From positions 558,001-622,000 of the forward strand of contig NZ_VTGX01000004.1 in assembly GCF_009729095.1 (NCBI RefSeq): a stretch of DNA of 64,000 nucleotides, given 5' to 3'. This document shows, piece after piece, positions 25,531-35,546 of this stretch. How positions within the stretch are numbered: position 1 is the first letter of the stretch; each line of letters starts with the position of its first letter. The stretch is from Mycolicibacterium sp. CBMA 247 (GTDB lineage: Bacteria > Actinomycetota > Actinomycetes > Mycobacteriales > Mycobacteriaceae). The notes under the pieces were generated by a model that was not told the DNA's origin, ran no database searches, and saw nothing but the letters and a program-made list of their open reading frames with translations. A program made the position numbers and the translations under genes.

Positions 25531-26646
25531 TTGCCGCAGCATCGTTCGCCCGCAGCTCCGCGAGGGGTGTCGGCGAGCGCACGCGAGCGCAGATCCCGCC
25601 TTTCCCCTGATGAGCTGGACGCTGCGGAGATCACCGACGTCATCCCGTTCAGCGCCTTCGATGCCTTCGATGACCGCTCCGACCGAGGCTCCCGCAAGTC
25701 GGACGACCGCGAATCCCGCGTGATCTACGCCCCCGAGCTCGATGACATGGACGACACCGACGACCTGGTGCCCGTCCGCCTCGCCGTGCCCTCGCGCTTC
25801 CGCGCTGGCGCCGGGAGCGAGCGTGACTCGTCGACCTCGCGCGGATCGCGGAATTCCACTTACGCCTACCGCGACAGCCACACCGACGTGAGCGACGGCG
25901 TCGCCGCCACCGACGTGATCGACATGGCCGGCCGCCGCGGCGCCCACCGCAAGGAGGTCGCCGGGGCCGTCAAGAGCCGCCTGATGATCGCCGCCATGGC
26001 CGCGGGCGCCACCGCCGCCGGCGCCTACTCGCTCGGTAACACCACCGAGACGCAGGCCGACGACACGATCCTGGCCTCCGACGGCACCCACGTCGAAGGC
26101 GCCTCTGTCACCGGCTCGGTGGACGGCATGCAGATCGTCTCCGTCTCCTCGACGGCCGACACGTCGGTGCATGCCGAGGAGATCACCAAGGCCGCCGCCT
26201 TCGCCCAGGAGCGCGCCGAGCGCGAGGCCCGGCTGTCGCGCCCGCTGTTCGTCATGCCCACCAAGGGTTTCGTGTGGACCTCGAACTTCGGCTACCGCTG
26301 GGGCGTCCTGCACGCCGGCATCGACCTGGCGAGTCCGATCGGCACCCCGATCGTGGCGGTCTCCGATGGCGTGGTGATCGCTTCCGGCCCGACCGCGGGC
26401 TACGGCGCCTGGGTCAAACTGCGCCACTCCGACGGCACCGTCACGCTCTACGGCCATATCAACACCTGGCTGGTCAGCGTGGGCGACCGGGTGATGGCCG
26501 GCGACCAGATCGCCACCGTCGGAAACCGGGGCTACTCCACCGGCCCCCACCTGCATTTCGAGATTCTGCAAAACGGCACCAGCCGCATCGATCCGGTGCC
26601 GTGGCTGGCCAAGCGGGGCCTCAGCCCCGGCAGCTATGTTGGCTGA
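25531..26646 (+). CDS. M23-family peptidoglycan endopeptidase (Rv0950c-like)
   Basis: 371 residues from a TTG at 25531 after GAAGAAGGA. Residues 1-145 are charged and likely cytoplasmic or disordered; a hydrophobic Ala-rich segment near 150-170 can serve as membrane anchor or signal. The C-terminal LytM domain (about 240-365) has the zinc motifs HAGIDL (His about 261, Asp about 265) and HLHFEI (His about 341 and 343). Such enzymes cut peptide cross-links in peptidoglycan or activate amidases. All metal ligands are present, so it should be active. The next gene begins directly after its stop. Confidence 0.9.
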   Translation: MPQHRSPAAPRGVSASARERRSRLSPDELDAAEITDVIPFSAFDAFDDRSDRGSRKSDDRESRVIYAPELDDMDDTDDLVPVRLAVPSRFRAGAGSERDSSTSRGSRNSTYAYRDSHTDVSDGVAATDVIDMAGRRGAHRKEVAGAVKSRLMIAAMAAGATAAGAYSLGNTTETQADDTILASDGTHVEGASVTGSVDGMQIVSVSSTADTSVHAEEITKAAAFAQERAEREARLSRPLFVMPTKGFVWTSNFGYRWGVLHAGIDLASPIGTPIVAVSDGVVIASGPTAGYGAWVKLRHSDGTVTLYGHINTWLVSVGDRVMAGDQIATVGNRGYSTGPHLHFEILQNGTSRIDPVPWLAKRGLSPGSYVG

Positions 26647-27330
26647 GTGAGCGACGACGGTCAGTTACCAACCGATCATCCCGCCGAAGACGACGACCGC
26701 ACACGCATCATCCGGCGCCAGCCCCAGGACCCGGTTTCCCGTCCCGTACCTGTCGCCGACGATCCCAAGACCAGCATCATCCGGCGTCACCCTACGGGCG
26801 CCATTCCCACCGCAGGCAGCGCTGAACCCCAGACCAGCCTGATCTCCGGTATCACCGGCAGCGAGGCACAGACCGGCCTGATCGGCCACATGGCCGACGA
26901 CGCCAGCACGAGCTATGTTCCCCGCGCCCGGCCGCTGGTCATCCCCCGCTCCTCGGTGAGCACCAACCCCCGCACGTCGATCGTGGCCGCCACGACGGCC
27001 ATCCTCAGCGGCTGGGCCACCGGTGTGATCGCTACCGATCTGATCGCCGGCTGGTGGCGCACCGATCGATTGTTCTGCGTGGCCATCGGATTCCTGGCGG
27101 CGATCTCGGCTGCAGCAACCATCGGCGGGCTCATCGCGTTGTTGCTGCGGCGGCGCATGGGCCGGCTGCTGGTCATCGTCGGCGCGGTCATCGGACTGCT
27201 GATCTTCGGCAGCCTGTTCATCGCCGGAGCCAGACTGCATCCCGTCGTGTACGCGATGCCGGTCCTTCCCCTGGCCGCCATCCTGTTCACCGCGTTGCCG
27301 TCGACCGGCCGCTGGAGTGCACGCCGATAA
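26647..27330 (+). CDS. Membrane protein with Arg/Ile repeat N-terminus
   Basis: 227 residues, GTG at 26647 immediately after the M23 stop codon, so co-translated with it. The N-terminal 90 residues repeat a T(R/S)IIRR(Q/H)P-type motif (TRIIRRQP, TSIIRRHP, TSLISG, TGLIGH), likely disordered and cytoplasmic. Residues about 110-225 hold four hydrophobic helices. I do not recognise a family function. Coupling to the LytM gene suggests a cell-envelope role, which is an inference. Confidence 0.8.
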   Translation: MSDDGQLPTDHPAEDDDRTRIIRRQPQDPVSRPVPVADDPKTSIIRRHPTGAIPTAGSAEPQTSLISGITGSEAQTGLIGHMADDASTSYVPRARPLVIPRSSVSTNPRTSIVAATTAILSGWATGVIATDLIAGWWRTDRLFCVAIGFLAAISAAATIGGLIALLLRRRMGRLLVIVGAVIGLLIFGSLFIAGARLHPVVYAMPVLPLAAILFTALPSTGRWSARR

Positions 27331-27413
27331 GTGCATGGCGGGCCCGGCGGCGAAGCTGGTTCCCGAGGGCAGTGACGCCCTGCGGCTGAACCTCAGGCCG
27401 CTCGGTACGAAAA

Positions 27414-27458
27414 CAACGTAGTGGTCGTGAAACATGCTGTCGGACAGCCATTGCGTTG
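27414..27458. repeat. Degenerate copy of CCATNGCGTTG palindrome family
   Basis: Left arm 27414-27428 and right arm about 27444-27458 pair at 11 of 15 positions. The right arm and flank (CCATTGCGTTG, TTCGGCGC) are close to those at 3697-3720. It separates the convergent membrane protein and uvrD1 genes. Confidence 0.6.
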
Positions 27459-27485
27459 ATTTCGGCGCCTACCGAGACACGAGCC

Positions 27486-29801
27486 TTAAAGCTTCTGCAC
27501 CGGCGCATGGTTGTGCATCAGCTTGACCCGGCCCGCACTACCGAAGTCGATCAAAGACATCGCCGATTCGCCGACACCCGAGACTTCCTCGACACGACCC
27601 AGCCCGTACTTGTCGTGGGTGACCCGGTCGCCCGGTTCCAGCGTGATCACCGGACGGTTGCGGGCCGGCGCGGGCCGTGACGGCGACGGCCGCGGGCTGC
27701 CGTAGCGACCCGCGTTGCCGACCGGCGCGCTCATCGACGACGGCTGCTCGATGCGCCGCCAATTGATCAGGTCCTCCGGAATCTCGCGCAGGAACCGCGA
27801 TTCCGGGTTGAGCATGGGCTGTCCCCACGACGAGCGCACCTTCGCCCGGCTCAGATAGAGCCGCTGGCGCGCGCGGGTGATGCCGACATAGGCCAACCGC
27901 CGTTCCTCGGACAGCTCGCCCGGATCCCCCAGCGCCCGCATGTGCGGGAACATGCCGTCCTCCCAGCCGGTGACGAACACGGCCGGGAACTCCAGCCCCT
28001 TGGCGGTGTGCAGCGTCATCATCGTGACCACGCCCGCACCGTCTTCGGGGATCTCGTCGGCGTCGGCGACCAGCGACACCCGCTCCAGGAACTGGGCCAG
28101 CACCCCGGTGTCGGGGATGTCCTCATCGACCGGCTCGCCCTCGCCCTGTTCGGCCAGCGCCCGGGCATTGGCGAGGTCGGTACTGAATTCGTGTGCGACG
28201 CTGACCAATTCGTTGAGGTTGTCCAGCCGGGCCAGATCCTGCGGATCACTGGAGGCTTCCAGCTCACGGCGGTAGCCGGTGCGCTCCAGCACGGCCTCGA
28301 CCAGATCGCCCAACTCGTCATCGAGCTTGGCCCGCAGCTGGTCCAGCATCTGCACGAAGCTCGCGATGGCCTTCTCCGAGCGGGAGTTGAGCATCGGCAC
28401 GCGCCCCTCGGCGGCGGCCTGCAACGCATCGTTGAAGTTGGCCCCGGTGTTCTCGGCGTACACCGCCACACAGGCCTCGGCCCGGTCCCCGATCCCGCGG
28501 CGCGGGGTGTTGAGGATGCGACGCATGCTCACCGCGTCACCCGGATTGTCCAGCACCCGTAGGTAGGCGACGACGTCGCGGATCTCGCGGCGCTCGTAGA
28601 AGCGCACCCCGCCGACGACCTTGTACGGGATACCCGCGCGGATGAACACCTCCTCCAGCGCACGCGAGGAGTTGTTGGTGCGGTAGAACACCGCGACGTC
28701 GCTGTATTTCAGACCCTCGCTGTCGGCCAGCGCGTCGATCTCCTCGGCCACGAACCGGGCCTCGTCGTGCTCGTTGTCGGCCACGTAGCCGACGATCAGC
28801 TCACCCTCGCCTTCCTCGGTCCACAACCGCTTCTCGCGGCGGCCCGTGTTGCGGGCGATCACCGAGTTGGCCGCGTTCAGGATGGTCTGGGTGGACCGGT
28901 AATTCTGTTCCAGCAGAATCGTGGTCGCGTCCGGGTAGTCGCGCTCGAAGTCCTCGATGTTGCGGATCGTCGCCCCGCGGAACGCGTAGATGGACTGATC
29001 GGCATCGCCCACCACGCACAGTTCCGACGGCGCCACCCCGTCGTTCTCGTCGAGGTGATGGCCCACCAACTCGCGCACCAACACGTACTGCGCATGGTTG
29101 GTGTCCTGGTACTCGTCGACCAGGATGTGGCGGAACCGGCGCCGGTAGTACTGGGCGATCTGCGGGAAGGCCTGCAGGATCCCGACCGTCTCACCGATCA
29201 GATCGTCGAAGTCCAGCGCGTTGGCCGCCCGCAGCCTGCGCTGGTACTCGCCGTAGACCTGGGCGACGATGCCGGCCATCTCCTCGGCCGCCTCCGAAGC
29301 CTCGGCCGCCGCCTGCTCCGGCCCGATCAGCTCGTTCTTCAGGTTGGAGATGCCGTTGGCCAGCAGCCGCGGCGAATACCGCTTGGTGTCCAACCCCATG
29401 TCCTTGCCGATCATCATCAGCAGGCGCCGCGAATCGTCCGAGTCGTAGATCGAGAAGTTGGAGTTCAGCCCCGGCAGCAGCGAAGCCTGGTTACGCAGGA
29501 TGCGCACGCACGAGGAATGGAAGGTGGAAATCCACATGTTGCGGGCTCGGGGGCCGACCAGGCCCACCACCCGCTCCCGCATCTCAGCGGCGGCCTTGTT
29601 GGTGAACGTGATGGCCAGGATCTGCCCCACCCCGACGTCGCGAGCGGCCAGCAGGTGGGCGATGCGCCTGGTCAGCACAGCCGTCTTGCCCGAACCAGCA
29701 CCCGCAACAATCAGCAGTGGCGAACCCTCGTGGAGAACCGCCTGGCGTTGTTGCGGATTGAGGCCGTCTAGGAGTTGATCCGTTTCGGTTGAGATCGTCA
29801 T
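27486..29801 (-). CDS. uvrD1: ATP-dependent DNA helicase UvrD1/PcrA
   Basis: 771 residues from the ATG at 29801 (MTISTETD), which equals the length I recall for Rv0949; an ATG at 29834 would add 11 residues. Superfamily 1 helicase motifs are complete: NPQQRQAV (Q motif), GAGSGKTAVLTRRI (Walker A), LVDEYQDTN (Walker B), VGDADQSIYAFRGA, LEQNYRSTQTIL, and MTLHTAKGLEFPAVFV. The C-terminus (VTHDKYGLGRVEEV) is the small PcrA/UvrD tudor-like domain that contacts RNA polymerase. In mycobacteria UvrD1 works in nucleotide excision repair and is stimulated by Ku, whose gene is also in this window. No SOS box seen upstream. Confidence 0.95.
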   Translation of the reverse strand: MTISTETDQLLDGLNPQQRQAVLHEGSPLLIVAGAGSGKTAVLTRRIAHLLAARDVGVGQILAITFTNKAAAEMRERVVGLVGPRARNMWISTFHSSCVRILRNQASLLPGLNSNFSIYDSDDSRRLLMMIGKDMGLDTKRYSPRLLANGISNLKNELIGPEQAAAEASEAAEEMAGIVAQVYGEYQRRLRAANALDFDDLIGETVGILQAFPQIAQYYRRRFRHILVDEYQDTNHAQYVLVRELVGHHLDENDGVAPSELCVVGDADQSIYAFRGATIRNIEDFERDYPDATTILLEQNYRSTQTILNAANSVIARNTGRREKRLWTEEGEGELIVGYVADNEHDEARFVAEEIDALADSEGLKYSDVAVFYRTNNSSRALEEVFIRAGIPYKVVGGVRFYERREIRDVVAYLRVLDNPGDAVSMRRILNTPRRGIGDRAEACVAVYAENTGANFNDALQAAAEGRVPMLNSRSEKAIASFVQMLDQLRAKLDDELGDLVEAVLERTGYRRELEASSDPQDLARLDNLNELVSVAHEFSTDLANARALAEQGEGEPVDEDIPDTGVLAQFLERVSLVADADEIPEDGAGVVTMMTLHTAKGLEFPAVFVTGWEDGMFPHMRALGDPGELSEERRLAYVGITRARQRLYLSRAKVRSSWGQPMLNPESRFLREIPEDLINWRRIEQPSSMSAPVGNAGRYGSPRPSPSRPAPARNRPVITLEPGDRVTHDKYGLGRVEEVSGVGESAMSLIDFGSAGRVKLMHNHAPVQKL

Positions 29802-29996
29802 ATCGTCCACAAACCTACCGCTGACGGCAGACATCTATCGCTGGTGGCAGATACTTTTGCGCCGGTCTGGCCGATGATGGCACACTCAAAAACGTGCTCA
29901 CAGAGCAGGGGCGATTTTTTCGTCGGGATCGAGCCATCGGCGCCCGGGGATTAGCTGCCTCCCTTGCCAGCCCGCGGTCCGCATCCGGAGCCCATC

Positions 29997-30263
29997 ATGA
30001 CTGAGACGACAATCGAGACTGTGCCTGACATCGATGACCTGCGCCGCGAGATCGACGAGCTCGACGCCACCATCCTGGCTGCCGTGCAGCGCCGCGCCGA
30101 AGTTTCCAAGTTGATCGGCAAGGCCCGGATGGCGTCCGGCGGTACCCGCCTGGTTCACAGCCGCGAAATGCAGGTCATCGAGCGCTACAGCGTGCTCGGC
30201 CCCGAAGGCAAAGACCTGGCCATGCTGCTGCTGCAGCTCGGCCGCGGCCGGCTGGGCCACTAG
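29997..30263 (+). CDS. Chorismate mutase, intracellular AroQ-delta type
   Basis: 88 residues from the ATG at 29997; an ATG at 29964 would add 11 residues but the shorter form matches the known size of the M. tuberculosis enzyme (Rv0948c). It converts chorismate to prephenate for Phe and Tyr synthesis. The all-helical protein has IDDLRREIDELD, RRAEVSKLIGKARMASGG (catalytic Arg and Lys), RLVHSREMQVIERY and the C-terminal LGRGRLGH, the tail reported to be involved in activation by the partner DAHP synthase. Divergent from uvrD1. Confidence 0.93.
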   Translation: MTETTIETVPDIDDLRREIDELDATILAAVQRRAEVSKLIGKARMASGGTRLVHSREMQVIERYSVLGPEGKDLAMLLLQLGRGRLGH

Positions 30264-30276
30264 CCCTTCTCAGCGC

Positions 30277-32286
30277 TCAGCGGCCCGCAGGCTTGGCGGG
30301 CATCTTGAGCGAGTCCAGCAGCCACGGCGTAAGCCACTCGACCGCCTCGGACGTCGGGTGCACGCCGTCGCTGCGCATCCTGACCCCGTTGATCTTCGCG
30401 GTGTACTTGCCGTTCGGGTTGAGCTTGGCATTGAAATCCAGCACCGACACGCCTGCCCGTTGGCTGGCCACATTGCGCAGCATGGTGTTCCAGGCCTGCA
30501 CCCGGCCCGGCTGATCCTCCGGGTACAGCGTCCCGTCCGACCGCTCACCGCGCCGGTTGTAGGGCGCCGTGGTCACCACGACGCGGGCCCCGGTCGAGCT
30601 GAGAATGTCCAACGCGCGCGTCAGCTCACCTTTGAGATAGGTGTCGTAGGCGTCATTGCCGATGTGCGTCCACCGCCCCTGCCACGTGCGGTCGACGGCC
30701 TCCCAGCGCCCGATCATCAACAGCACGGTGTCCGGGCGGTCATGGGCGATCCGCTGTGCCCAGCGCTCCGGCCAGGAGTCACACTCCGGCTTCTGGTTGA
30801 GCGTCTCTCCGGCCGACCGGTACGGGCCGCCGCGCGCGATGCCGCAGCCGATCGTGGTGTAGTCGCTGAAGCGATAGCCCGGCGTGGCGGGCAGGTAGCG
30901 CATCAACGTCCAGGCCACCGAGTCACCGAACACCGCAACCGTCCGCGTGCCGGGAGGCAGCGCCGGCGACGGTCCCACCGCGACGGCCCGCTCCGCGCCG
31001 ACGTCCTGCTCGGACGCGGCCGCCGCCATCACGTCCGGGCCTGCGGGACGGGCCGTCACCCCGACCGGGACAACCGTCATCGTCACCACCGCCGCGGTGG
31101 CCACCGTGGCCGCGGACAGCCGCAGCATCGGGACGTGCTGAGGGCGCCAGTGCCGGACCGGCTGCTCGATCGCCCACCACGACACCCACGACACAGCGAT
31201 CGTCACCGCACACCGCAACGCCAGCAGTGACCAGCCGTCCAAGCCCGTGCGCTCGCCGTTGAGGATCAGGAAGATCGGCCAGTGCCACAGGTAGACGCCG
31301 TAGGAGATGACGCCGAGCGTGACCAGTGGATACCAGGCCAGTGCCCGCGCGACGTAGCCGTCCTGGTCCAGTGCGACCGGGGCGACGACCAGCACGGCGC
31401 CCACGGCCACCACGATCAGCAGCCCGTGGTGGAATTCGTCGGCGCTGCCGGTCGCCAGGTGCGCTGCCAACGCCAGCACCGCGATCCCGATCACCGGCAG
31501 GGTCCAGGCGATCCAGCGCCGCCACCGGGCCCGGATCAGCGTGCCCGACACGGTCAGCGCCGACCAGTCCCGCACCAGCAGCGCCGCGGCCGCCGCCCCG
31601 ATCAGCAGCGCCTGCGCCCGGGTGTCGGTGCCGAAGTACACGCGGTTGAGCTCACCGGCATCGCCGGACAACAGGATCGCCGCCACCGCAGAGGCGAGGA
31701 CCCCGAGGACAGCAACAACGAAGACCGTCACACGGACCGCGCCGGTCGAGCGGCGACGCGCCAGCAGCGCCGCGGCCAGCACGAGCAGTGGCCAGATCAG
31801 GTAGTACTGCTCCTCGACCGCCAGCGACCAGGTGTGCTGCAACGGCGAGGGGGTGCCTCCCTGGCTGAAGTAGTCGGTGTCCGCGGCGACGAACACCCAG
31901 TTGGCCATCCAGAAGAACGCCCCGACCGCGTCCTCGCGAAGCGAGGTCACCGCATCGGACGGGAACAGGGGGCGGGCGATCACGACGGCCAACGTCATCA
32001 ACACGATCGCGGGCAGCAGGCGCTTGGCCCGGCGGATCCAGAACCCCTTGAGGTCGATGTGCTCGGTGCGGCGGAACTCGTCGAGCAGCAGCGAGGTGAT
32101 CAGGAATCCGCTGAGCACGAAGAAGACGTCGACGCCGATGAAACCTCCGGCCACACCGGGCACCCCGCCATGGCCGGCCAGCACCAGGGCCACCGCGATC
32201 GCCCGGATGCCGTCGAGTGCGGGGATGTCACGCCGGATGGAGGCACGCCAACGCCGGCTGGCAGCACGGACTGGCGCCGCAGTCAC
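30277..32286 (-). CDS. Membrane O-acyltransferase with SGNH domain
   Basis: 669 residues, GTG at 32286 after GGGAGGGC. Residues 1-400 are an acyltransferase-3 domain with about ten membrane helices: LDGIRAIAVALVLAGHGG (catalytic His), FFVLSGFLIT, RRAKRLLPA and HTWSLAVEEQYYLIWPL. The C-terminal 230 residues form an external SGNH domain: VAVFGDSVAW (Ser), LLMIGRWEA, and DGVHPTSE with Asp and His. Fused proteins of this type acetylate cell-wall sugars in other bacteria (OatA-like); the mycobacterial substrate is unknown. Convergent with chorismate mutase, 13 bases apart. Confidence 0.9.
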   Translation of the reverse strand: MTAAPVRAASRRWRASIRRDIPALDGIRAIAVALVLAGHGGVPGVAGGFIGVDVFFVLSGFLITSLLLDEFRRTEHIDLKGFWIRRAKRLLPAIVLMTLAVVIARPLFPSDAVTSLREDAVGAFFWMANWVFVAADTDYFSQGGTPSPLQHTWSLAVEEQYYLIWPLLVLAAALLARRRSTGAVRVTVFVVAVLGVLASAVAAILLSGDAGELNRVYFGTDTRAQALLIGAAAAALLVRDWSALTVSGTLIRARWRRWIAWTLPVIGIAVLALAAHLATGSADEFHHGLLIVVAVGAVLVVAPVALDQDGYVARALAWYPLVTLGVISYGVYLWHWPIFLILNGERTGLDGWSLLALRCAVTIAVSWVSWWAIEQPVRHWRPQHVPMLRLSAATVATAAVVTMTVVPVGVTARPAGPDVMAAAASEQDVGAERAVAVGPSPALPPGTRTVAVFGDSVAWTLMRYLPATPGYRFSDYTTIGCGIARGGPYRSAGETLNQKPECDSWPERWAQRIAHDRPDTVLLMIGRWEAVDRTWQGRWTHIGNDAYDTYLKGELTRALDILSSTGARVVVTTAPYNRRGERSDGTLYPEDQPGRVQAWNTMLRNVASQRAGVSVLDFNAKLNPNGKYTAKINGVRMRSDGVHPTSEAVEWLTPWLLDSLKMPAKPAGR

Positions 32287-32377
32287 GTCATGCCCTCCCG
32301 TCTTGGCGTCCGAGCCCCAGAGTTTAGGGGGCGGCGGGCGCCGAATCGGGAAGGCGCGACGGGAGATTGTGTGTGAA

Positions 32378-33826
32378 CTACTTCGTTAGCGCGATGTATT
32401 TCGTGTCGAGGTATTCCTCGATGCCTTCCGAACCGCCTTCACGGCCGAAACCGGATTCCTTGATGCCGCCGAACGGTGCGGCCGCATCCGAGATGACACC
32501 GCGGTTGACACCGACCATGCCGGACTCGATACCCTCGGCCACCCGCAACGCGCGGTCCAGCGACTGCGTGTAAACGTAAGCGGCCAAGCCGTATTCGGTG
32601 TTGTTGGCGGCGGCCACACCCTCGTCCTCGGTATCGAAGCCGGTGATCGGGGCGACCGGGCCGAAGACCTCCTCCTTGAGGATGCGGGCATCGGCGGGCA
32701 CATCGGCCAGCACCGTGGCCGGGTAGAAGTTGCCGGGACCGCCGGGGGCGACGCCGCCCACCGCGACCGTCGCGCCGCGCGACACCGCGTCGGAGACCAG
32801 TTCGGTGACGGTCGAGACCTGCTTGGAATTGATCAGCGGGCCCAACGTGGACGCCGGGTCGATGCCCTTGCCGAGGGTGAACTCGCTCATCCGCTTGACG
32901 AGCTTCTCGGTGAACTCCTCGCGGACCGAGTTGGCCACGTGGAAGCGGTTGGCCGCGGTGCAGGCCTCGCCGCCGTTGCGCATCTTGGCCAGGATCGCGC
33001 CGTCGACCGCGGCGTCCACGTCGGCATCGTCGAACACGATGAAGGGAGCGTTGCCGCCCAGTTCCATCGACGTGCGCAGCAGCTTGTCCGCGGACTGCTT
33101 CACCAGCGCCTTGCCCACCCCGGTCGAGCCGGTGAAGGTCAGCTTGCGCAGCCGGCCGTCTTCGATCAGTGCGGTGCTCACCGGACCCGGGTTGCTGGTC
33201 GGCAGCACCGAGAGCACGCCCTTGGGCAGGCCGGCCTCGTCCATCAGCTTGGCCAGCAGCAGCATGGTCAGCGGGGTTTCCTGCGCGGGCTTGACGATCA
33301 TGGTGCAGCCCGCGGCGAAGGCCGGGCCCATCTTGCGAGTGCCCATGGCCAGCGGGAAGTTCCACGGCGTGATCGCGAAACACGGGCCGACCGCCTGCTT
33401 GGTCACGATAATGCGGCCGGTGCCCGCGGGCGCCGGGGTGTAACGGCCGCCGATGCGCACCGCCTCCTCGGAGAACCAGCGGAAGAACTCGGCGCCGTAG
33501 GCAACCTCGCCCTTGCTCTCGGCCAGAACCTTGCCCATCTCCAGCGTCATCAACGCGGCGATGTCGTCGGCACGTTCGGTGATCTTCTCGAACACCGCGC
33601 GCAGAATCTCGCCCCGCGCCCGGGGTGCGGTCGCGGCCCATTCGGCCTGTACCGCACACGCGGCGTCCAATGCGGCGACGGCGTCGGCGGCGGTCGCGTT
33701 GGCCACCGTGGCCAACACCCGATCGTCGCTCGGATCCAGCACATTGAACGTCGTTGCGGCCTGGCGTTCCTCACCACCGATCCACAGACCAGTCGGCACG
33801 GATGAAATCAGTTCTTCAATGGCCAT
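32378..33826 (-). CDS. gabD: NAD(P)-dependent succinate-semialdehyde dehydrogenase
   Basis: 482 residues, full aldehyde dehydrogenase. Catalytic Cys lies in GGEACTAANRF, the general base Glu in MELGGNAPF, cofactor binding in FTGSTGVGK, and NFPLAMGTRKMGPA is typical of SSADH. It oxidises succinate semialdehyde to succinate, feeding the TCA cycle. Which of the several mycobacterial SSADH paralogues this is cannot be told from sequence by eye. Divergent from pgi with a 50-base gap. Confidence 0.88.
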   Translation of the reverse strand: MAIEELISSVPTGLWIGGEERQAATTFNVLDPSDDRVLATVANATAADAVAALDAACAVQAEWAATAPRARGEILRAVFEKITERADDIAALMTLEMGKVLAESKGEVAYGAEFFRWFSEEAVRIGGRYTPAPAGTGRIIVTKQAVGPCFAITPWNFPLAMGTRKMGPAFAAGCTMIVKPAQETPLTMLLLAKLMDEAGLPKGVLSVLPTSNPGPVSTALIEDGRLRKLTFTGSTGVGKALVKQSADKLLRTSMELGGNAPFIVFDDADVDAAVDGAILAKMRNGGEACTAANRFHVANSVREEFTEKLVKRMSEFTLGKGIDPASTLGPLINSKQVSTVTELVSDAVSRGATVAVGGVAPGGPGNFYPATVLADVPADARILKEEVFGPVAPITGFDTEDEGVAAANNTEYGLAAYVYTQSLDRALRVAEGIESGMVGVNRGVISDAAAPFGGIKESGFGREGGSEGIEEYLDTKYIALTK

Positions 33827-33876
33827 ACATCAATCATGTACACCCCTGAACCGAGCGCAACACTAAGGTCAGCAGG

Positions 33877-35535
33877 ATGAGTGCTGACATCACCTCAACC
33901 CCCGCATGGCAGGCCTTGTCGAAGCACTATGACGAGATCGGCGACATCCACCTGACGGAGCTTTTCGCCCAGGATCCGGCCCGCGGAACCGAGCTGGTGT
34001 TGACCGTCGGCGATCTCTACATCGACTACAGCAAGCACCGCATCACCCGCCGGACACTGGAATTACTGGCCGATCTGGCGCGCGCCGCCGGGCTCGAGGC
34101 ACGCCGTGACGCAATGTTCGCCGGTCAGCACATCAACACCTCCGAGGACCGCGCGGTGTTGCACACCGCGCTGCGGTTGCCTGCCGACGCGTCACTCACA
34201 GTCGACGGCCAGGACGTGGTGGCCGATGTACACGAGGTGCTGGACCGGATGGGCGTATTCACCGACCGGCTGCGCAGCGGCGAGTGGGCCGGCGCCACCG
34301 GCGAGCGCATCAAGACCGTGGTCAACATCGGCATCGGCGGTTCGGATCTGGGCCCGGTAATGGTGTACGACGCATTGCGCCACTACGCCGACGCCGGTAT
34401 CAGCGCACGCTTCGTGTCCAACGTCGACCCGGCCGATCTGGTTGCGACGCTTTCCGATTTGGACCCGTCCACAACGCTTTTCATCGTCGCGTCCAAGACG
34501 TTCTCCACGCTGGAGACGCTGACCAATGCCACCGCCGCACGCCGCTGGCTGGTGGACACCCTCGGCGAGGCTGCCGTGTCCAAGCACTTCGTCGCGGTGT
34601 CCACCAACGCGAAACTGGTGGCTGAGTTCGGCATCGACACCGACAACATGTTCGGGTTCTGGGACTGGGTCGGCGGCCGGTACTCGGTGGACTCGGCGAT
34701 CGGGCTGTCGGTGATGGCCGTGATCGGTCGCGAGCGGTTCGCCGAATTCCTGGCCGGTTTCCATCTGGTCGACGAGCACTTCCGTACCGCCCCGCTGTCG
34801 GAGAATGCTCCGGCACTGCTTGGGCTGATCGGCCTGTGGTACTCGAATTTCTTTGGCGCACAATCGCGTGCGGTGCTGCCCTATTCGAACGACCTGTCCC
34901 GGTTTGCGGCGTATCTGCAGCAGCTGACGATGGAGTCCAACGGCAAGTCGGTGCGCGCCGATGGTTCCGCGGTGAGCACTGAGACCGGTGAGATCTTCTG
35001 GGGCGAGCCGGGAACCAACGGCCAGCACGCCTTCTATCAGCTGCTGCACCAGGGCACCCGGTTGGTGCCGGCCGACTTCATCGGCTTCTCCCAACCCACC
35101 GACGACCTGCCTACGGCCGACGGCACCGGCAGCATGCATGACCTGCTGATGAGCAACTTCTTCGCCCAGACGCAGGTGCTGGCATTCGGCAAGACCGCCG
35201 AAGCCATTGCCTCTGAACTTCCGGCAGGGACTTCCGCTGCGGTTATCCCGCACAAGGTGATGCCCGGAAACCGACCGACGACGTCAATCCTGGCAACCAG
35301 GTTGACGCCGTCGGTGGTAGGCCAGCTGATCGCCCTCTACGAACACCAGGTGTTTACCGAGGGAGTCGTGTGGGGTATCGACTCCTTCGATCAATGGGGC
35401 GTCGAACTGGGCAAGGCCCAGGCCAAGGCACTGCTGCCGGTGATCACCGAATCGGAATCGCCAGGCGAGCAGGCGGACTCGTCGACCGATGCGCTGGTGC
35501 GGCGGTACCGCGTCCAGCGCGGGCGGTCAGCCTAG
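33877..35535 (+). CDS. pgi: Glucose-6-phosphate isomerase
   Basis: 552 residues, same as the expected length for Rv0946c. It interconverts glucose-6-phosphate and fructose-6-phosphate. Family signatures: NIGIGGSDLGP, VSNVDPADL, SKTFSTLETLTNA, FWDWVGGRYSVDSAIG, LPYSNDLSRFAAYLQQL with MESNGKS, GEPGTNGQHAFYQLLHQG, and the C-terminal SFDQWGVELGK. Translation starts at ATG 33877. Convergent with the Gly-rich gene, 11 bases apart. Confidence 0.97.
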   Translation: MSADITSTPAWQALSKHYDEIGDIHLTELFAQDPARGTELVLTVGDLYIDYSKHRITRRTLELLADLARAAGLEARRDAMFAGQHINTSEDRAVLHTALRLPADASLTVDGQDVVADVHEVLDRMGVFTDRLRSGEWAGATGERIKTVVNIGIGGSDLGPVMVYDALRHYADAGISARFVSNVDPADLVATLSDLDPSTTLFIVASKTFSTLETLTNATAARRWLVDTLGEAAVSKHFVAVSTNAKLVAEFGIDTDNMFGFWDWVGGRYSVDSAIGLSVMAVIGRERFAEFLAGFHLVDEHFRTAPLSENAPALLGLIGLWYSNFFGAQSRAVLPYSNDLSRFAAYLQQLTMESNGKSVRADGSAVSTETGEIFWGEPGTNGQHAFYQLLHQGTRLVPADFIGFSQPTDDLPTADGTGSMHDLLMSNFFAQTQVLAFGKTAEAIASELPAGTSAAVIPHKVMPGNRPTTSILATRLTPSVVGQLIALYEHQVFTEGVVWGIDSFDQWGVELGKAQAKALLPVITESESPGEQADSSTDALVRRYRVQRGRSA

Positions 35536-35546
35536 GGTTTACACCC

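Noticed and set aside
25459..26571. 370-codon minus-strand frame
   Set aside because: Antisense to the M23 peptidase, whose zinc motifs are intact.
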